A stretch of DNA of 64,000 nt from positions 1-64,000 of the forward strand of contig CBINGZ010000015.1 of NCBI GenBank assembly GCA_966250335.1. The letters run 5' to 3'. The notes beneath the pieces were generated by a model. The model made no database searches and was not told where the DNA came from. It worked only from the letters and a program-made list of their open reading frames with translations. The position numbers were made by a program, and so were the translations under genes. This DNA is from OLB7 sp966250335. GTDB lineage: Bacteria; Bacteroidota; Ignavibacteria; OLB7. Positions 35,974 to 44,115 of this stretch are shown piece by piece; within the stretch, counting starts at the first letter, position 1, and the number at the start of each line of letters is the position of its first letter.

Positions 35974-37553
35974 TACAGGATAACCCACAACACTCCGTCA
36001 GCGACGATTCTATCAGGACGCGACATGCCCTCCATCCGGACCGGGAGGAGTTCCTCCGGAACGCCGCTTCCGGGGCGATTCAACCGGTGGTGCTGGAACT
36101 CCCTCTCGGCGACATCCTTCCGCATCAACTCTATGCGGCCGCCCGCTCGGTGAGCGCCGAAGGGAGCTTCATGCTCGAGACGGGAAGGGGAGCCGGGCTC
36201 TCCTACGTCGGCTACGGCGCCCTGGGAACATGGGAAAGCAGGGGGACGACCTGCACCTCCACGGCCGGGGGAGGAGGGACGACCACGGGAGATCCGTTCG
36301 AGGCGCTGCGACGGGAGCTTACCGGACGTGAGGTGATCCCCAACCCGCTCCTTGAGAACTTCGTCGGGGGGGCCGTCGGGTTCTTCTCCTACGACATGGC
36401 CCGGCGGATCGAACGGCTTCCCGAGCTTGCCGTCGACGACCTGGGGCTGCCGGAGAGCCGCTTCCTCCTTGTCGACGGTTTCTACGAGATCGATCATCGC
36501 GCCGATGTGCTGCGACTCGTCTATGCTCCGATGCCGGGGGAAGAGGACCCGGAGCAGCTCTACGATATGATTCTGGAGCGGCTGGGATCGATGGCGGATC
36601 TCGTCGGATCGCTTGCGCCCGAGGAGTCTCTTCATATCGATGAGGGAGACCCCGGTCGCGCGCATGCGGGAAGCGGCCATGAGGCGAACATGACCTCGGC
36701 CGAGTTCGAGGCGATCGTCGCGAAAGCGAAGGAGTATATCGTTGCCGGAGACATCTTTCAGGTGAATCTCTCGGTACGGTTCGCCCAGGAGTGCCGTGTC
36801 GATCCGCTCCTTCTCTATCGTGTTCTTCGCGACATCAACCCTTCCCCCTACATGTGCCTGCTGGAGTCGCCCGATCTCGCCGTCGTGAGCGCCTCTCCGG
36901 AGCTGCTGGTACGGGTGCGTGGAACGACGATCGAGACGCGTCCCATTGCCGGCACCCGTCCCAGAGGGCGGGACGACGAGGAGGACAGGCGGCGGGCCGA
37001 GGAACTGATCGAGAACGAGAAGGAACGGGCCGAGCATCTGATGCTGGTCGATCTGGAGCGGAACGATATAGGGAGGGTGGCCGCCTACGGCACCGTCGTC
37101 GTGGATGAGCTGATGGCGATCGAGCGCTACTCGCATGTCATCCATATCGTCTCCAACGTCCGCGGCGAGCTGGCGGAGGGGAGAGATGTCTTCGACGCGA
37201 TCCGTGCGTGCTTCCCCGGCGGGACGATCACCGGGGCGCCGAAGGTGAGGTCGATGGAGATCATCGAGGAGCTCGAACCGTGCCGGCGGGGGATCTACAC
37301 AGGCTCGATCGGCTGGATCGGCCGGAACGGAGATACCGATCTTAATATCGTGATACGTACTATTCTGCTGAAGGGGGGACGGGCGTTCGTTCAGGCGGGG
37401 GCGGGGATCGTCGTCGATTCCGTTCCGGCCTACGAGTACAAGGAATCGTTGAGAAAGGCCGCCGCCTCCATGCTCGCCGTCGAGCGCGCGAACCTGGCCG
37501 CGGCCCGGATGAACGGCGGAGCGGGAACCGAGGAAGGGAGGAGAGGGATATGA
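35970..37553 (+). CDS. pabB: Aminodeoxychorismate synthase component I (or anthranilate synthase component I)
   Basis: A 527-aa chorismate-binding enzyme. C-terminal signatures are AGDIFQVNLSVRF, PIAGTRPRGRDDEEDRRRAE (325-344), HIVSNVRGEL and FPGGTITGAPKVRSMEI. PabB of E. coli has PIKGT with a catalytic Lys. Here Ala (residue 327) takes its place, as in TrpE and in some PabB such as that of Bacillus. The neighbours are pabA and pabC and no trp gene is seen, so I favour 4-amino-4-deoxychorismate formation for folate. The N-terminal 50 residues are poorly conserved. Confidence 0.87.
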   Translation: MIQDNPQHSVSDDSIRTRHALHPDREEFLRNAASGAIQPVVLELPLGDILPHQLYAAARSVSAEGSFMLETGRGAGLSYVGYGALGTWESRGTTCTSTAGGGGTTTGDPFEALRRELTGREVIPNPLLENFVGGAVGFFSYDMARRIERLPELAVDDLGLPESRFLLVDGFYEIDHRADVLRLVYAPMPGEEDPEQLYDMILERLGSMADLVGSLAPEESLHIDEGDPGRAHAGSGHEANMTSAEFEAIVAKAKEYIVAGDIFQVNLSVRFAQECRVDPLLLYRVLRDINPSPYMCLLESPDLAVVSASPELLVRVRGTTIETRPIAGTRPRGRDDEEDRRRAEELIENEKERAEHLMLVDLERNDIGRVAAYGTVVVDELMAIERYSHVIHIVSNVRGELAEGRDVFDAIRACFPGGTITGAPKVRSMEIIEELEPCRRGIYTGSIGWIGRNGDTDLNIVIRTILLKGGRAFVQAGAGIVVDSVPAYEYKESLRKAAASMLAVERANLAAARMNGGAGTEEGRRGI

Positions 37554-38152
37554 TTCTGGTCGTCGACAACTACGACTCCTTTACCTACAATCTGGTGCAG
37601 TATATCGGGGAGCTGGGAGGGGATCTGCATGTGGTCCGGAACGATGCGATCACGCTGGAGGAGATCGAGCGGCTGAACCCGTCGCACATCGTTCTGTCGC
37701 CGGGCCCCTGTACGCCGAATGAGGCGGGGATCACCCTCTCGGTGATCGACAGGTTCCGCGATCGGTTTCCTATCCTCGGGGTCTGTCTGGGACATCAGGC
37801 GATCGGGCAGGTGTTCGGGGGGAATGTGATCCGTGCTGGGGAGGTCATGCACGGCAAGACGGCGATGATCCGGCACGACGGAACGGGGCTGCACGCGGGG
37901 CTTCCCGATCCCTTCCGCGCCATGCGCTACCATTCGCTGATCCTTGAGCGGGAGTCGATCCCTCGCTCGCTTCGTGTCACCGCATGGACCGAATCGGGGG
38001 ATATAATGGCCGTGTCGCACCGCGATCTTCCGATCCACGGCGTGCAGTATCACCCGGAGTCGATCATGACCGATGTCGGCAAAAGCGTGTTGAGGAATTT
38101 CCTGGAGGTCGGAGCCGTCCGCGCCGCGGCAGGCGGGGTACGGACCGCATGA
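37550..38152 (+). CDS. pabA: Aminodeoxychorismate/anthranilate synthase glutamine amidotransferase
   Basis: A 200-aa class I glutamine amidotransferase giving ammonia to PabB. It starts MILVVDNYDSFTYNLVQYIG. The oxyanion region is LSPGPCTPNEAG, the Cys nucleophile is in GVCLGHQAIG, and the His/Glu pair is in GVQYHPESIMT. Start and stop codons overlap those of pabB and pabC (ATGA each). Such proteins may serve both PabB and TrpE. Confidence 0.92.
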   Translation: MILVVDNYDSFTYNLVQYIGELGGDLHVVRNDAITLEEIERLNPSHIVLSPGPCTPNEAGITLSVIDRFRDRFPILGVCLGHQAIGQVFGGNVIRAGEVMHGKTAMIRHDGTGLHAGLPDPFRAMRYHSLILERESIPRSLRVTAWTESGDIMAVSHRDLPIHGVQYHPESIMTDVGKSVLRNFLEVGAVRAAAGGVRTA

Positions 38153-39027
38153 ACGGGATGGTCTGTCTGAACGGGGAGATCCTCCCGGGGTCCGAGGCAC
38201 GGATCTCGATCTTCGATCGCGGCTTCCTCTACGGCGACGGTCTGTTCGAGACGATGCGGGTCTACGACGGGAAGGCGCATCTCCTGCGGAGACATCTGGA
38301 GCGACTGGAGCGGGGGGCGGGGGTCCTCGGCATATCGCTTCCCGACACCGAGCTGCTGCGCGACTGGATCAGGCGAACAATCGCCGCCGACGGCGCAACC
38401 GATGCCGCGCTCCGGCTGACGGTAACCCGCGGGGTCGGAGGAACGGTTCAGGACCCGTCGGCAGCCGGCACGCCGACCGTCATGATCCTTCTGAGGCCGT
38501 TATTGCAATCCAGACCTCTGAACACAACAAACAACGATAAAAGAGAAGCGGCAAGCTCGTTGGTCACTCTCCGCTCGGTCCATGCCGCTCGGGGCTTCGC
38601 AAGCTCCGTCAAGACATTGAACTATCTCCCCGCGATCAGAGCCGGGTTCGAGCTGCGAGAGACGGGGGCTCGCGAGGGGATCATGACGACCGAGGAAGGG
38701 ATTGTGGCCGGCGTGAGTCTCGGCAATCTCTTCTGCGTTCGCGACGGCGTTCTGCACACGCCGCCGCTCGATCTCGGAATCCTCCCCGGCATCACCCGCG
38801 GCCGGGTCATCGAGCTGGCCGCCGTTGCCGGGATCGAATGTCGCGAATCGATGTTCGATGTCGATGCCCTTCGGTCTGCCGAGGAGGTCTTCCATACCAA
38901 CTCCGTACGCGAGCTGATGCCCGTCTCTCACATCGATGGTATGCCGGTAGGGAACGGCTCATCCGGAGAAGTGACATCCAACCTCCTCGCTCTCTACCGC
39001 GCCGAGGCCCCGGATGAAGAGCTATGA
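38149..39027 (+). CDS. pabC: Aminodeoxychorismate lyase (class IV PLP enzyme)
   Basis: A 292-aa fold type IV PLP protein. Signatures are FDRGFLYGDGLFETMRVYDG at about 23-42, the PLP Lys in SVKTLNYLPAIRAG, and FHTNSVRELMPV. The family holds ADC lyase, branched-chain and D-amino acid transaminases. The operon with pabB and pabA makes ADC lyase the likely role. The start at 38149 overlaps the pabA stop; the frame start further up lies inside pabA. A palindromic repeat begins 8 bp after the stop. Confidence 0.87.
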   Translation: MNGMVCLNGEILPGSEARISIFDRGFLYGDGLFETMRVYDGKAHLLRRHLERLERGAGVLGISLPDTELLRDWIRRTIAADGATDAALRLTVTRGVGGTVQDPSAAGTPTVMILLRPLLQSRPLNTTNNDKREAASSLVTLRSVHAARGFASSVKTLNYLPAIRAGFELRETGAREGIMTTEEGIVAGVSLGNLFCVRDGVLHTPPLDLGILPGITRGRVIELAAVAGIECRESMFDVDALRSAEEVFHTNSVRELMPVSHIDGMPVGNGSSGEVTSNLLALYRAEAPDEEL

Positions 39028-39035
39028 CACTCCTG

Positions 39036-39148
39036 TCTCTTACCTCTCTTTTCTTCTCTCTGTGTCCTCTGTGGCTCCCTGTTGTTGTTCTTAAAGAGAA
39101 ATAAACAGGGAGTCACAGAGAGCACAGAGTTAAGAGAAGAGAGAGAGG
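39036..39148. repeat. Palindromic dispersed repeat, copy B
   Basis: A full copy of the element at 9600-9713. It has the left arm with ctctgtgtcctctgtggctc, the centre near ttcttaaagagaa, and the right arm with aaacagggagtcacagag then agcacagag. It fills the gap between pabC and the next gene. It could end pab transcription or shape the leader of the hydrolase-lpxK unit. Confidence 0.9.
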
Positions 39149-39177
39149 AATCCATACTTGAACCGGACATCAAACTC

Positions 39178-39909
39178 ATGCCCCTCAAAATCGCACTCTC
39201 CACAGGAAGCGGAGGCCCGGAATTCGCCGCCTACGGAACCTGGCTCACCTCGACCGACATCGATGTCGAGATCATCGACCTGACCGCATCGACCGACCCG
39301 GAGACCGACATGGAGGGACTCCACGCCCTCCTCGTCACCGGCGGCATCGACATCGATCCCGAAACCTACGGCATACCCGACTACGCCCGATACAGCCCCC
39401 AGGTCGACCCGGCGCGCGACCGGCACGACCTGGCGATTCTCCGCGTCGCCGAGGAACGCAAGCTCCCCGTGCTCGGTATATGCCGCGGTTCGCAGATGGT
39501 CAACGTCTTCCACGGCGGCGCGCTGATCCCTCATGTCCCGGAGGTCGTCGGCAACGACTCGCATTCGGAGGGGGAGAACGGGGAGGACCGTGAGCACGAG
39601 GTCGTCCTCGTCCCCGGCACCATGCTCCTGGAGGCGATCGGCGTACCGACCGGCCGGGTCAACAGCGCCCACCATCAGGCGGTCTGTCGGTTCGGACGAG
39701 GAATGACGATCGCGGCCCGATCGGCCGACGGGATCATCGAGGCGGTCGAACGGCGCCCCTCCGGAGAAGAGGGGTTCGTGCTCGCCGTGCAGTGGCATCC
39801 CGAACGGATGAGCGAGCATTCCAACCCCTTCGCCAGAGGTATCCTCGATCTCTTTCTGGCGCAGGCGTTGCAGTCTGCCTCCCGTGTCGTGGAGCAGCAG
39901 GAGTCGTGA
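39178..39909 (+). CDS. Class I glutamine amidotransferase-like hydrolase (peptidase C26), first paralog
   Basis: A 243-aa protein of the gamma-glutamyl hydrolase/PuuD group. The Cys nucleophile is in LGICRGSQMVN (about residue 100). The catalytic His and partner Glu are in AVQWHPERM. TGGIDIDPETYG near residue 57 is the oxyanion-site motif. These enzymes cleave gamma-glutamyl bonds (gamma-Glu-GABA, poly-gamma-glutamyl folates). Start at the ATG at 39178; the longer frame begins inside the palindromic repeat. It is coupled to lpxK (GTGA) and followed by a second paralog. Confidence 0.82.
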   Translation: MPLKIALSTGSGGPEFAAYGTWLTSTDIDVEIIDLTASTDPETDMEGLHALLVTGGIDIDPETYGIPDYARYSPQVDPARDRHDLAILRVAEERKLPVLGICRGSQMVNVFHGGALIPHVPEVVGNDSHSEGENGEDREHEVVLVPGTMLLEAIGVPTGRVNSAHHQAVCRFGRGMTIAARSADGIIEAVERRPSGEEGFVLAVQWHPERMSEHSNPFARGILDLFLAQALQSASRVVEQQES

Positions 39910-40913
39910 CGGCGCGCGTTCTCCTGCGTCCCCTGTCGGCCCTCTACGCCGCGCTGCAGCGGCTGGATGCCGCACGGCGCGTCGGGAACTCCGTCAGACC
40001 TTCCCTTCCCGTGGTCTCCGTCGGGAATCTCTCAACGGGAGGTACCGGAAAGACGCCGCTCTGCATATATCTCATCGAGATGCTTCAGGATGAATCTTCC
40101 TGTCTGCTCCTCTCCCGCGGGTACGGCAGACGGAGCAGGGAGGATCTCCTCTGGACCGCCGGAGACCCGCTCCCCGACCCCCGGGCCGTCGGAGACGAGC
40201 CCGCGCTGATCGCCCGTTCGATCCGCAACGGCGCCGTCGCCGTCTCGGGACGCCGCGCCGACTATCTCATGGAAATCGAGCGCGACTTCCCGGATGCCGT
40301 TGTGATCCTCGACGACGGCTTCCAGCACCGTCGAATCAGCCGTGACTGCGATATCGTCATCATCGACGCCGGGACCGCCGCCCGTCCGGCTCCTCTGCCG
40401 GAAGGAGTCCTGCGGGAAACACCCGACGGGCTGAAGCGTGCAACGATCATCCTTGTCACATCTGATGAAGCCGAGAGATTCGCGCGGCGCTGGGGATCGA
40501 ATACCGCCGAGATCTTCCGGATGGAGTTCCGCGCAGGAGATATCATCCCCTGGCTCAAAGAGAGTGCCGGGATCGACCCGGTTCCGATGCCGGCGATCCT
40601 TGTCACCGGCATCGCCCGGCCCGAACGTGTTCGCGACGCGCTGCGTGCCCGGGGGATCGAACCGGCCGCGTGGCTGAAATTCCGGGATCATCACCGCTAC
40701 GGCCCCTCCGACGTTGCCGCCATCGGCGACGCGATGAGCCGAAGCGGCGCGGCTTCCATCATTACGACATCCAAGGACGCCGTCAAACTGGGACGATACG
40801 ATCGGATCGCGGAACGATTGTTCGTTCTGGAGGTGAAGCCGGTCATCGACCGCGAAGAACGATTCCTTGGACTGGTTCGTTCTTCCATAGTATCAATCAG
40901 GAGCAGAAGATAA
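39906..40913 (+). CDS. lpxK: Tetraacyldisaccharide 4'-kinase
   Basis: A 335-aa LpxK, the inner-membrane kinase that phosphorylates the lipid A precursor at position 4'. The P-loop is VGNLSTGGTGKTP (39-51). LLSRGYGRRSR, then DEPALIARS and ILDDGFQHRRISRD follow in family order. I start at the GTG at 39906, which overlaps the stop of the upstream hydrolase. A longer frame from 39792 lies inside that gene. It is evidence for lipid A in this organism. Confidence 0.94.
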   Translation: MTARVLLRPLSALYAALQRLDAARRVGNSVRPSLPVVSVGNLSTGGTGKTPLCIYLIEMLQDESSCLLLSRGYGRRSREDLLWTAGDPLPDPRAVGDEPALIARSIRNGAVAVSGRRADYLMEIERDFPDAVVILDDGFQHRRISRDCDIVIIDAGTAARPAPLPEGVLRETPDGLKRATIILVTSDEAERFARRWGSNTAEIFRMEFRAGDIIPWLKESAGIDPVPMPAILVTGIARPERVRDALRARGIEPAAWLKFRDHHRYGPSDVAAIGDAMSRSGAASIITTSKDAVKLGRYDRIAERLFVLEVKPVIDREERFLGLVRSSIVSIRSRR

Positions 40914-41734
40914 TGTCAGTCAGGATCGCCGTGTCGAAAGGGAGCGGAAGCCCCAAGTATCGCAACTATGAAGCGTGGCTCACCTCCACGGACGAGGAGG
41001 TCGAGGTTGTCGATCTGGCCGGATCGGTCGACCTCGCCGCCGCTATGGAGGGGATCGACGCCGTGGTGTTTACCGGCGGAAGCGATATCGATCCGGATCG
41101 CTACGATAAATCGGAATACGCCCCGGTCTGTGAGGATATCGACCCCGAGCGGGATGAGCGTGAGCTTGCGATCATGAAGATCGCCGAGGAACGCGAGCTC
41201 CCCGTGCTCGGCATCTGCCGCGGCCTGCAGATGATCAACACCTATTACGGCGGCACATTGATTCCACATATCCCGGCCGTGGTCGGCGACGACAGACATG
41301 GGAAGAACGACCGGGGGGATCAGGAACACGAAATCGCCGTGACCGCGGGGACCCTTCTCTACAAGGCGGCGCGCGAGCTCTCGGGGAGCGTCAACACGGC
41401 TCATCATCAGGCGATCGATACGCTTGGGCAGGGACTGGTGGTGTCGGCGAAGTCGCCCGACGGGATCATCGAGGCGATCGAACGCCATGACCCGATGGGG
41501 AAGGGATATCTGCTGGCCGTGCAGTGGCATCCCGAGCGGATGAAGGATCTCACCGGCCCGTTGTCGCGCGGCATCCTGGATCAGTTCCTCTTCGAGGCGA
41601 AGAGCTCCAGAATCCTGGCGTCGGTGTCGAAGCCGCTCCCCAAGGCCGATCCCGAGATCGACGAATCGCTCCTCTCGTCGGAAGGGGAGGCGCCGGAGAA
41701 CGAGTCCGACCCGCTGCTGCCGATCATCCGATAG
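40913..41734 (+). CDS. Class I glutamine amidotransferase-like hydrolase (peptidase C26), second paralog
   Basis: A 273-aa paralog of the hydrolase at 39178; by eye about half of aligned residues agree. Shared features are WLTSTD, FTGGSDIDPDRYD, the Cys in LGICRGLQMIN, HIPAVVGDD, NTAHHQAID and AVQWHPERM. It has an extra acidic C-terminal tail of about 30 residues. An AGGAGC ribosome site precedes the ATG at 40913, and the start overlaps the lpxK stop (TAATG). Substrate unknown. Confidence 0.82.
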   Translation: MSVRIAVSKGSGSPKYRNYEAWLTSTDEEVEVVDLAGSVDLAAAMEGIDAVVFTGGSDIDPDRYDKSEYAPVCEDIDPERDERELAIMKIAEERELPVLGICRGLQMINTYYGGTLIPHIPAVVGDDRHGKNDRGDQEHEIAVTAGTLLYKAARELSGSVNTAHHQAIDTLGQGLVVSAKSPDGIIEAIERHDPMGKGYLLAVQWHPERMKDLTGPLSRGILDQFLFEAKSSRILASVSKPLPKADPEIDESLLSSEGEAPENESDPLLPIIR

Positions 41735-41751
41735 GCATCGCGCAGCGCGAT

Positions 41752-42375
41752 CTATCCGAAGAACTTGTTCCGCTCCTTCTTCATCTCCTTCAACAGATAG
41801 AGGAGATGCATGTTCGGGGAATCCTCCGCCATCGGCATGTAATGCTCGGTGGTCTCCTTGACGTACTTGTACGGGTTCCTCTTCAGGTTGAACTCCAGGC
41901 AGCGGAGGGTGTCCAGCCGGTCGCTCAGCTTGATGATGCGGCAGTCCTCGGTGCTGTTCATCAGCCGCTGCACGTACTCCTTGTCGATCTGCTCCCGCAG
42001 GGGACCATCCTCCACACGAATCTCCTTGGTGAGTGTCTCGACGATGTACGAGACGTAGGGACCGAAATTATACTCCAGCACCTCCGGTGTAAGAATATCG
42101 GAATCCTCCAGTGCGTCGTGCAGCAGGGCGGCGCAGAGGAGTTCGGGGTCGGTGACGTTCAGCTCGTCGAGCAGAATCTTCATCACGCGCGTGGGGTGCC
42201 AGAAGTAGGGGGTGCCGTCGTTCCGTTTCTGAAACTGGTGGACGTTCTCGGCCATCTCGTAGGCGCTGATGATCCTGGTCAGATCGGCGGGATCGACCAG
42301 CGGCATCATCCGTTCGGTGAGGGCGCTCTTGGAGAAAAATGTCTGGTTGTACCGTATCGGTAGATCGTGCATCAT
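41752..42375 (-). CDS. HD-domain hydrolase, SpoT/MESH1-like
   Basis: A 207-aa protein with the HD domain of (p)ppGpp hydrolases. It has HQFQKRNDGTPYFWHPTRVM, then AALLHDALEDSD (HD and ED metal sites) and IIKLSDRLDTLRCL. No synthetase, TGS or ACT domain follows, so it would be a stand-alone hydrolase of the MESH1 size class. The start overlaps the recN stop (ATGA), so it is made together with RecN. Another HD substrate cannot be ruled out. Confidence 0.8.
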   Translation of the reverse strand: MMHDLPIRYNQTFFSKSALTERMMPLVDPADLTRIISAYEMAENVHQFQKRNDGTPYFWHPTRVMKILLDELNVTDPELLCAALLHDALEDSDILTPEVLEYNFGPYVSYIVETLTKEIRVEDGPLREQIDKEYVQRLMNSTEDCRIIKLSDRLDTLRCLEFNLKRNPYKYVKETTEHYMPMAEDSPNMHLLYLLKEMKKERNKFFG

Positions 42376-44075
42376 GATTCTATGAGTTCACGTGCCATCT
42401 TCAGGCTCGATTCCGTCAGCTCTTCACCGCTCATCAGCTTCGCCACTTCCTTCGTATGCTCCTCCGCGTTCAGCCGGCGCGCGCGCGTGACGGTGCGTCC
42501 GCCGCTGACGATCTTCTCCACTACGAAATGCGTGGTCGCCATCGCCGCTATCTGGGGCAGGTGGGTGATCGCGATGATCTGATGGAAGTCCGCGAGATTC
42601 TTCATCGCGGCCCCGACCTTGGAGGCGATCCGCCCGGAAATGCCGGTGTCGATCTCGTCGAACACCAGCAGCGGCAGCTTGTCGTTCTTTGCCAGAATCG
42701 TCTTCAGCGCGAGCATCACCCGGCTGACTTCTCCCCCCGACGCCACCTTGGCAAGCGGTTTCGGCTCCTCGCCGACGTTGGTCGTCATATAGAACTCGAC
42801 GATGTCGAATCCCGTCGGCCGCGCCGCGTAGAACTTGCCGTCGTATCGCACGGCATGGGGGGCATCCGGGGAGGTCTCCTGCTGATCAATCAGAACGGTA
42901 AATCGTCCCTTTTCGATCCCGAGCTGTTTCAGGACGTTCTCGATCGACCTGCTGCTCTTCTTGGCGACCTCGCGCCGTTTCTGCGAGAGCCGTGCGGCCA
43001 GGTTGCCGGCAAGCTCCCGTTTCGTCTCCAGTTCGCGCTCGATTCTTCCGATCCTCTCGTCGAAGTTTTCGGCGAGCTCGACTTCATGAAGGATCTTCTC
43101 GCGATATGCGATCACCGCCTCCAGCGTCCCCCCGAACTTCCTGCGGAGCGCGTTCAGCTTCGACAGGCGGTCCCGCATTGCGTCGAGCCGTTCCTGCGAG
43201 AAATCGATCCTGGCGGTATAGCTCTGCAGGTACTTCGCGATCTCATCGACGATGGCGGCGGCCGACATGCATTCGGAACGATATTCCGCGAACGCTCCGT
43301 CGATCGAGATGAGCTGGTCCAGCGCGTTACGGGCGCGGAGCAACTGGTCGCGTACGGAGTTCTCGTCGTCGTACAGAAGAGAGTGAAGGGAGGATGTCAG
43401 TTCGGTGACCCGCTCGGAGTTCTCCAGCACCTTCAATTCCTGGCCGATCGTTGAATCCTCGTCCGGCTTCGGATCGACCAGATCGATCTCACGGAGCTGA
43501 TAGCGATAGAACTCCAGTTTGTCGCGCAACTGCGCCTCGCGCTGGCGAAGCTCATCCAGCAGGCGCCGGGTTTCCAGCAGATCGTTGTACGCGGCGGTGA
43601 AGTCGCGTACAAGCTGATCGAGTCCTCCGGCGTTGTCGAGCAGCAGGATATGGGTATCCGCCCGGAGCAGGAGCTGATGTTCGTGCTGGCCGTGGAGATC
43701 GACCATCTGGTCGCCGACCTCCCTGATGAGCGCGAGAGGAGCGGGGGAGTCGTTGATGAACGCGCGCGAGTTCCCCTTGGCGGTTATCTCACGACGAATG
43801 ATGACATCGGCCTCATGCTCGTAGCCGTGTTCGAGCAGAACCATGTGGGCGCGGTCGTTGTCGTGGACCGTGAAGACCCCTTCCACCACTGCCTTCTGCG
43901 CCCCCTGCCGTACCGATTCGGAGGAGGCGCGGTCGCCGAGCAGGAGTCCGAGCGCATCGATCAGGATCGATTTGCCGGCGCCCGTTTCGCCCGTGAGAAT
44001 GTTCAGGCCGCCGGTGAATTCGACCTGAACCTCGTCGACGATCGCGTAATCCCGTATGTACAGTGACTTCAGCAT
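42372..44075 (-). CDS. recN: DNA repair protein RecN
   Basis: A 567-aa SMC-like ATPase that acts in double-strand break repair. Walker A is GETGAGKS (29-36). Long coiled coils lie on both sides of a small hinge. The signature is KVASGGEVSRVMLALKTILA, and Walker B is LVFDEIDTGISGR. Complete for the family. It lies 40 bp downstream of the acyl-CoA ligase and is coupled to the HD hydrolase. Confidence 0.95.
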   Translation of the reverse strand: MLKSLYIRDYAIVDEVQVEFTGGLNILTGETGAGKSILIDALGLLLGDRASSESVRQGAQKAVVEGVFTVHDNDRAHMVLLEHGYEHEADVIIRREITAKGNSRAFINDSPAPLALIREVGDQMVDLHGQHEHQLLLRADTHILLLDNAGGLDQLVRDFTAAYNDLLETRRLLDELRQREAQLRDKLEFYRYQLREIDLVDPKPDEDSTIGQELKVLENSERVTELTSSLHSLLYDDENSVRDQLLRARNALDQLISIDGAFAEYRSECMSAAAIVDEIAKYLQSYTARIDFSQERLDAMRDRLSKLNALRRKFGGTLEAVIAYREKILHEVELAENFDERIGRIERELETKRELAGNLAARLSQKRREVAKKSSRSIENVLKQLGIEKGRFTVLIDQQETSPDAPHAVRYDGKFYAARPTGFDIVEFYMTTNVGEEPKPLAKVASGGEVSRVMLALKTILAKNDKLPLLVFDEIDTGISGRIASKVGAAMKNLADFHQIIAITHLPQIAAMATTHFVVEKIVSGGRTVTRARRLNAEEHTKEVAKLMSGEELTESSLKMARELIES

Positions 44076-44115
44076 AGGAAGCAGATATCCGGCAATGGAT
44101 TCGTGACGATGCTGC

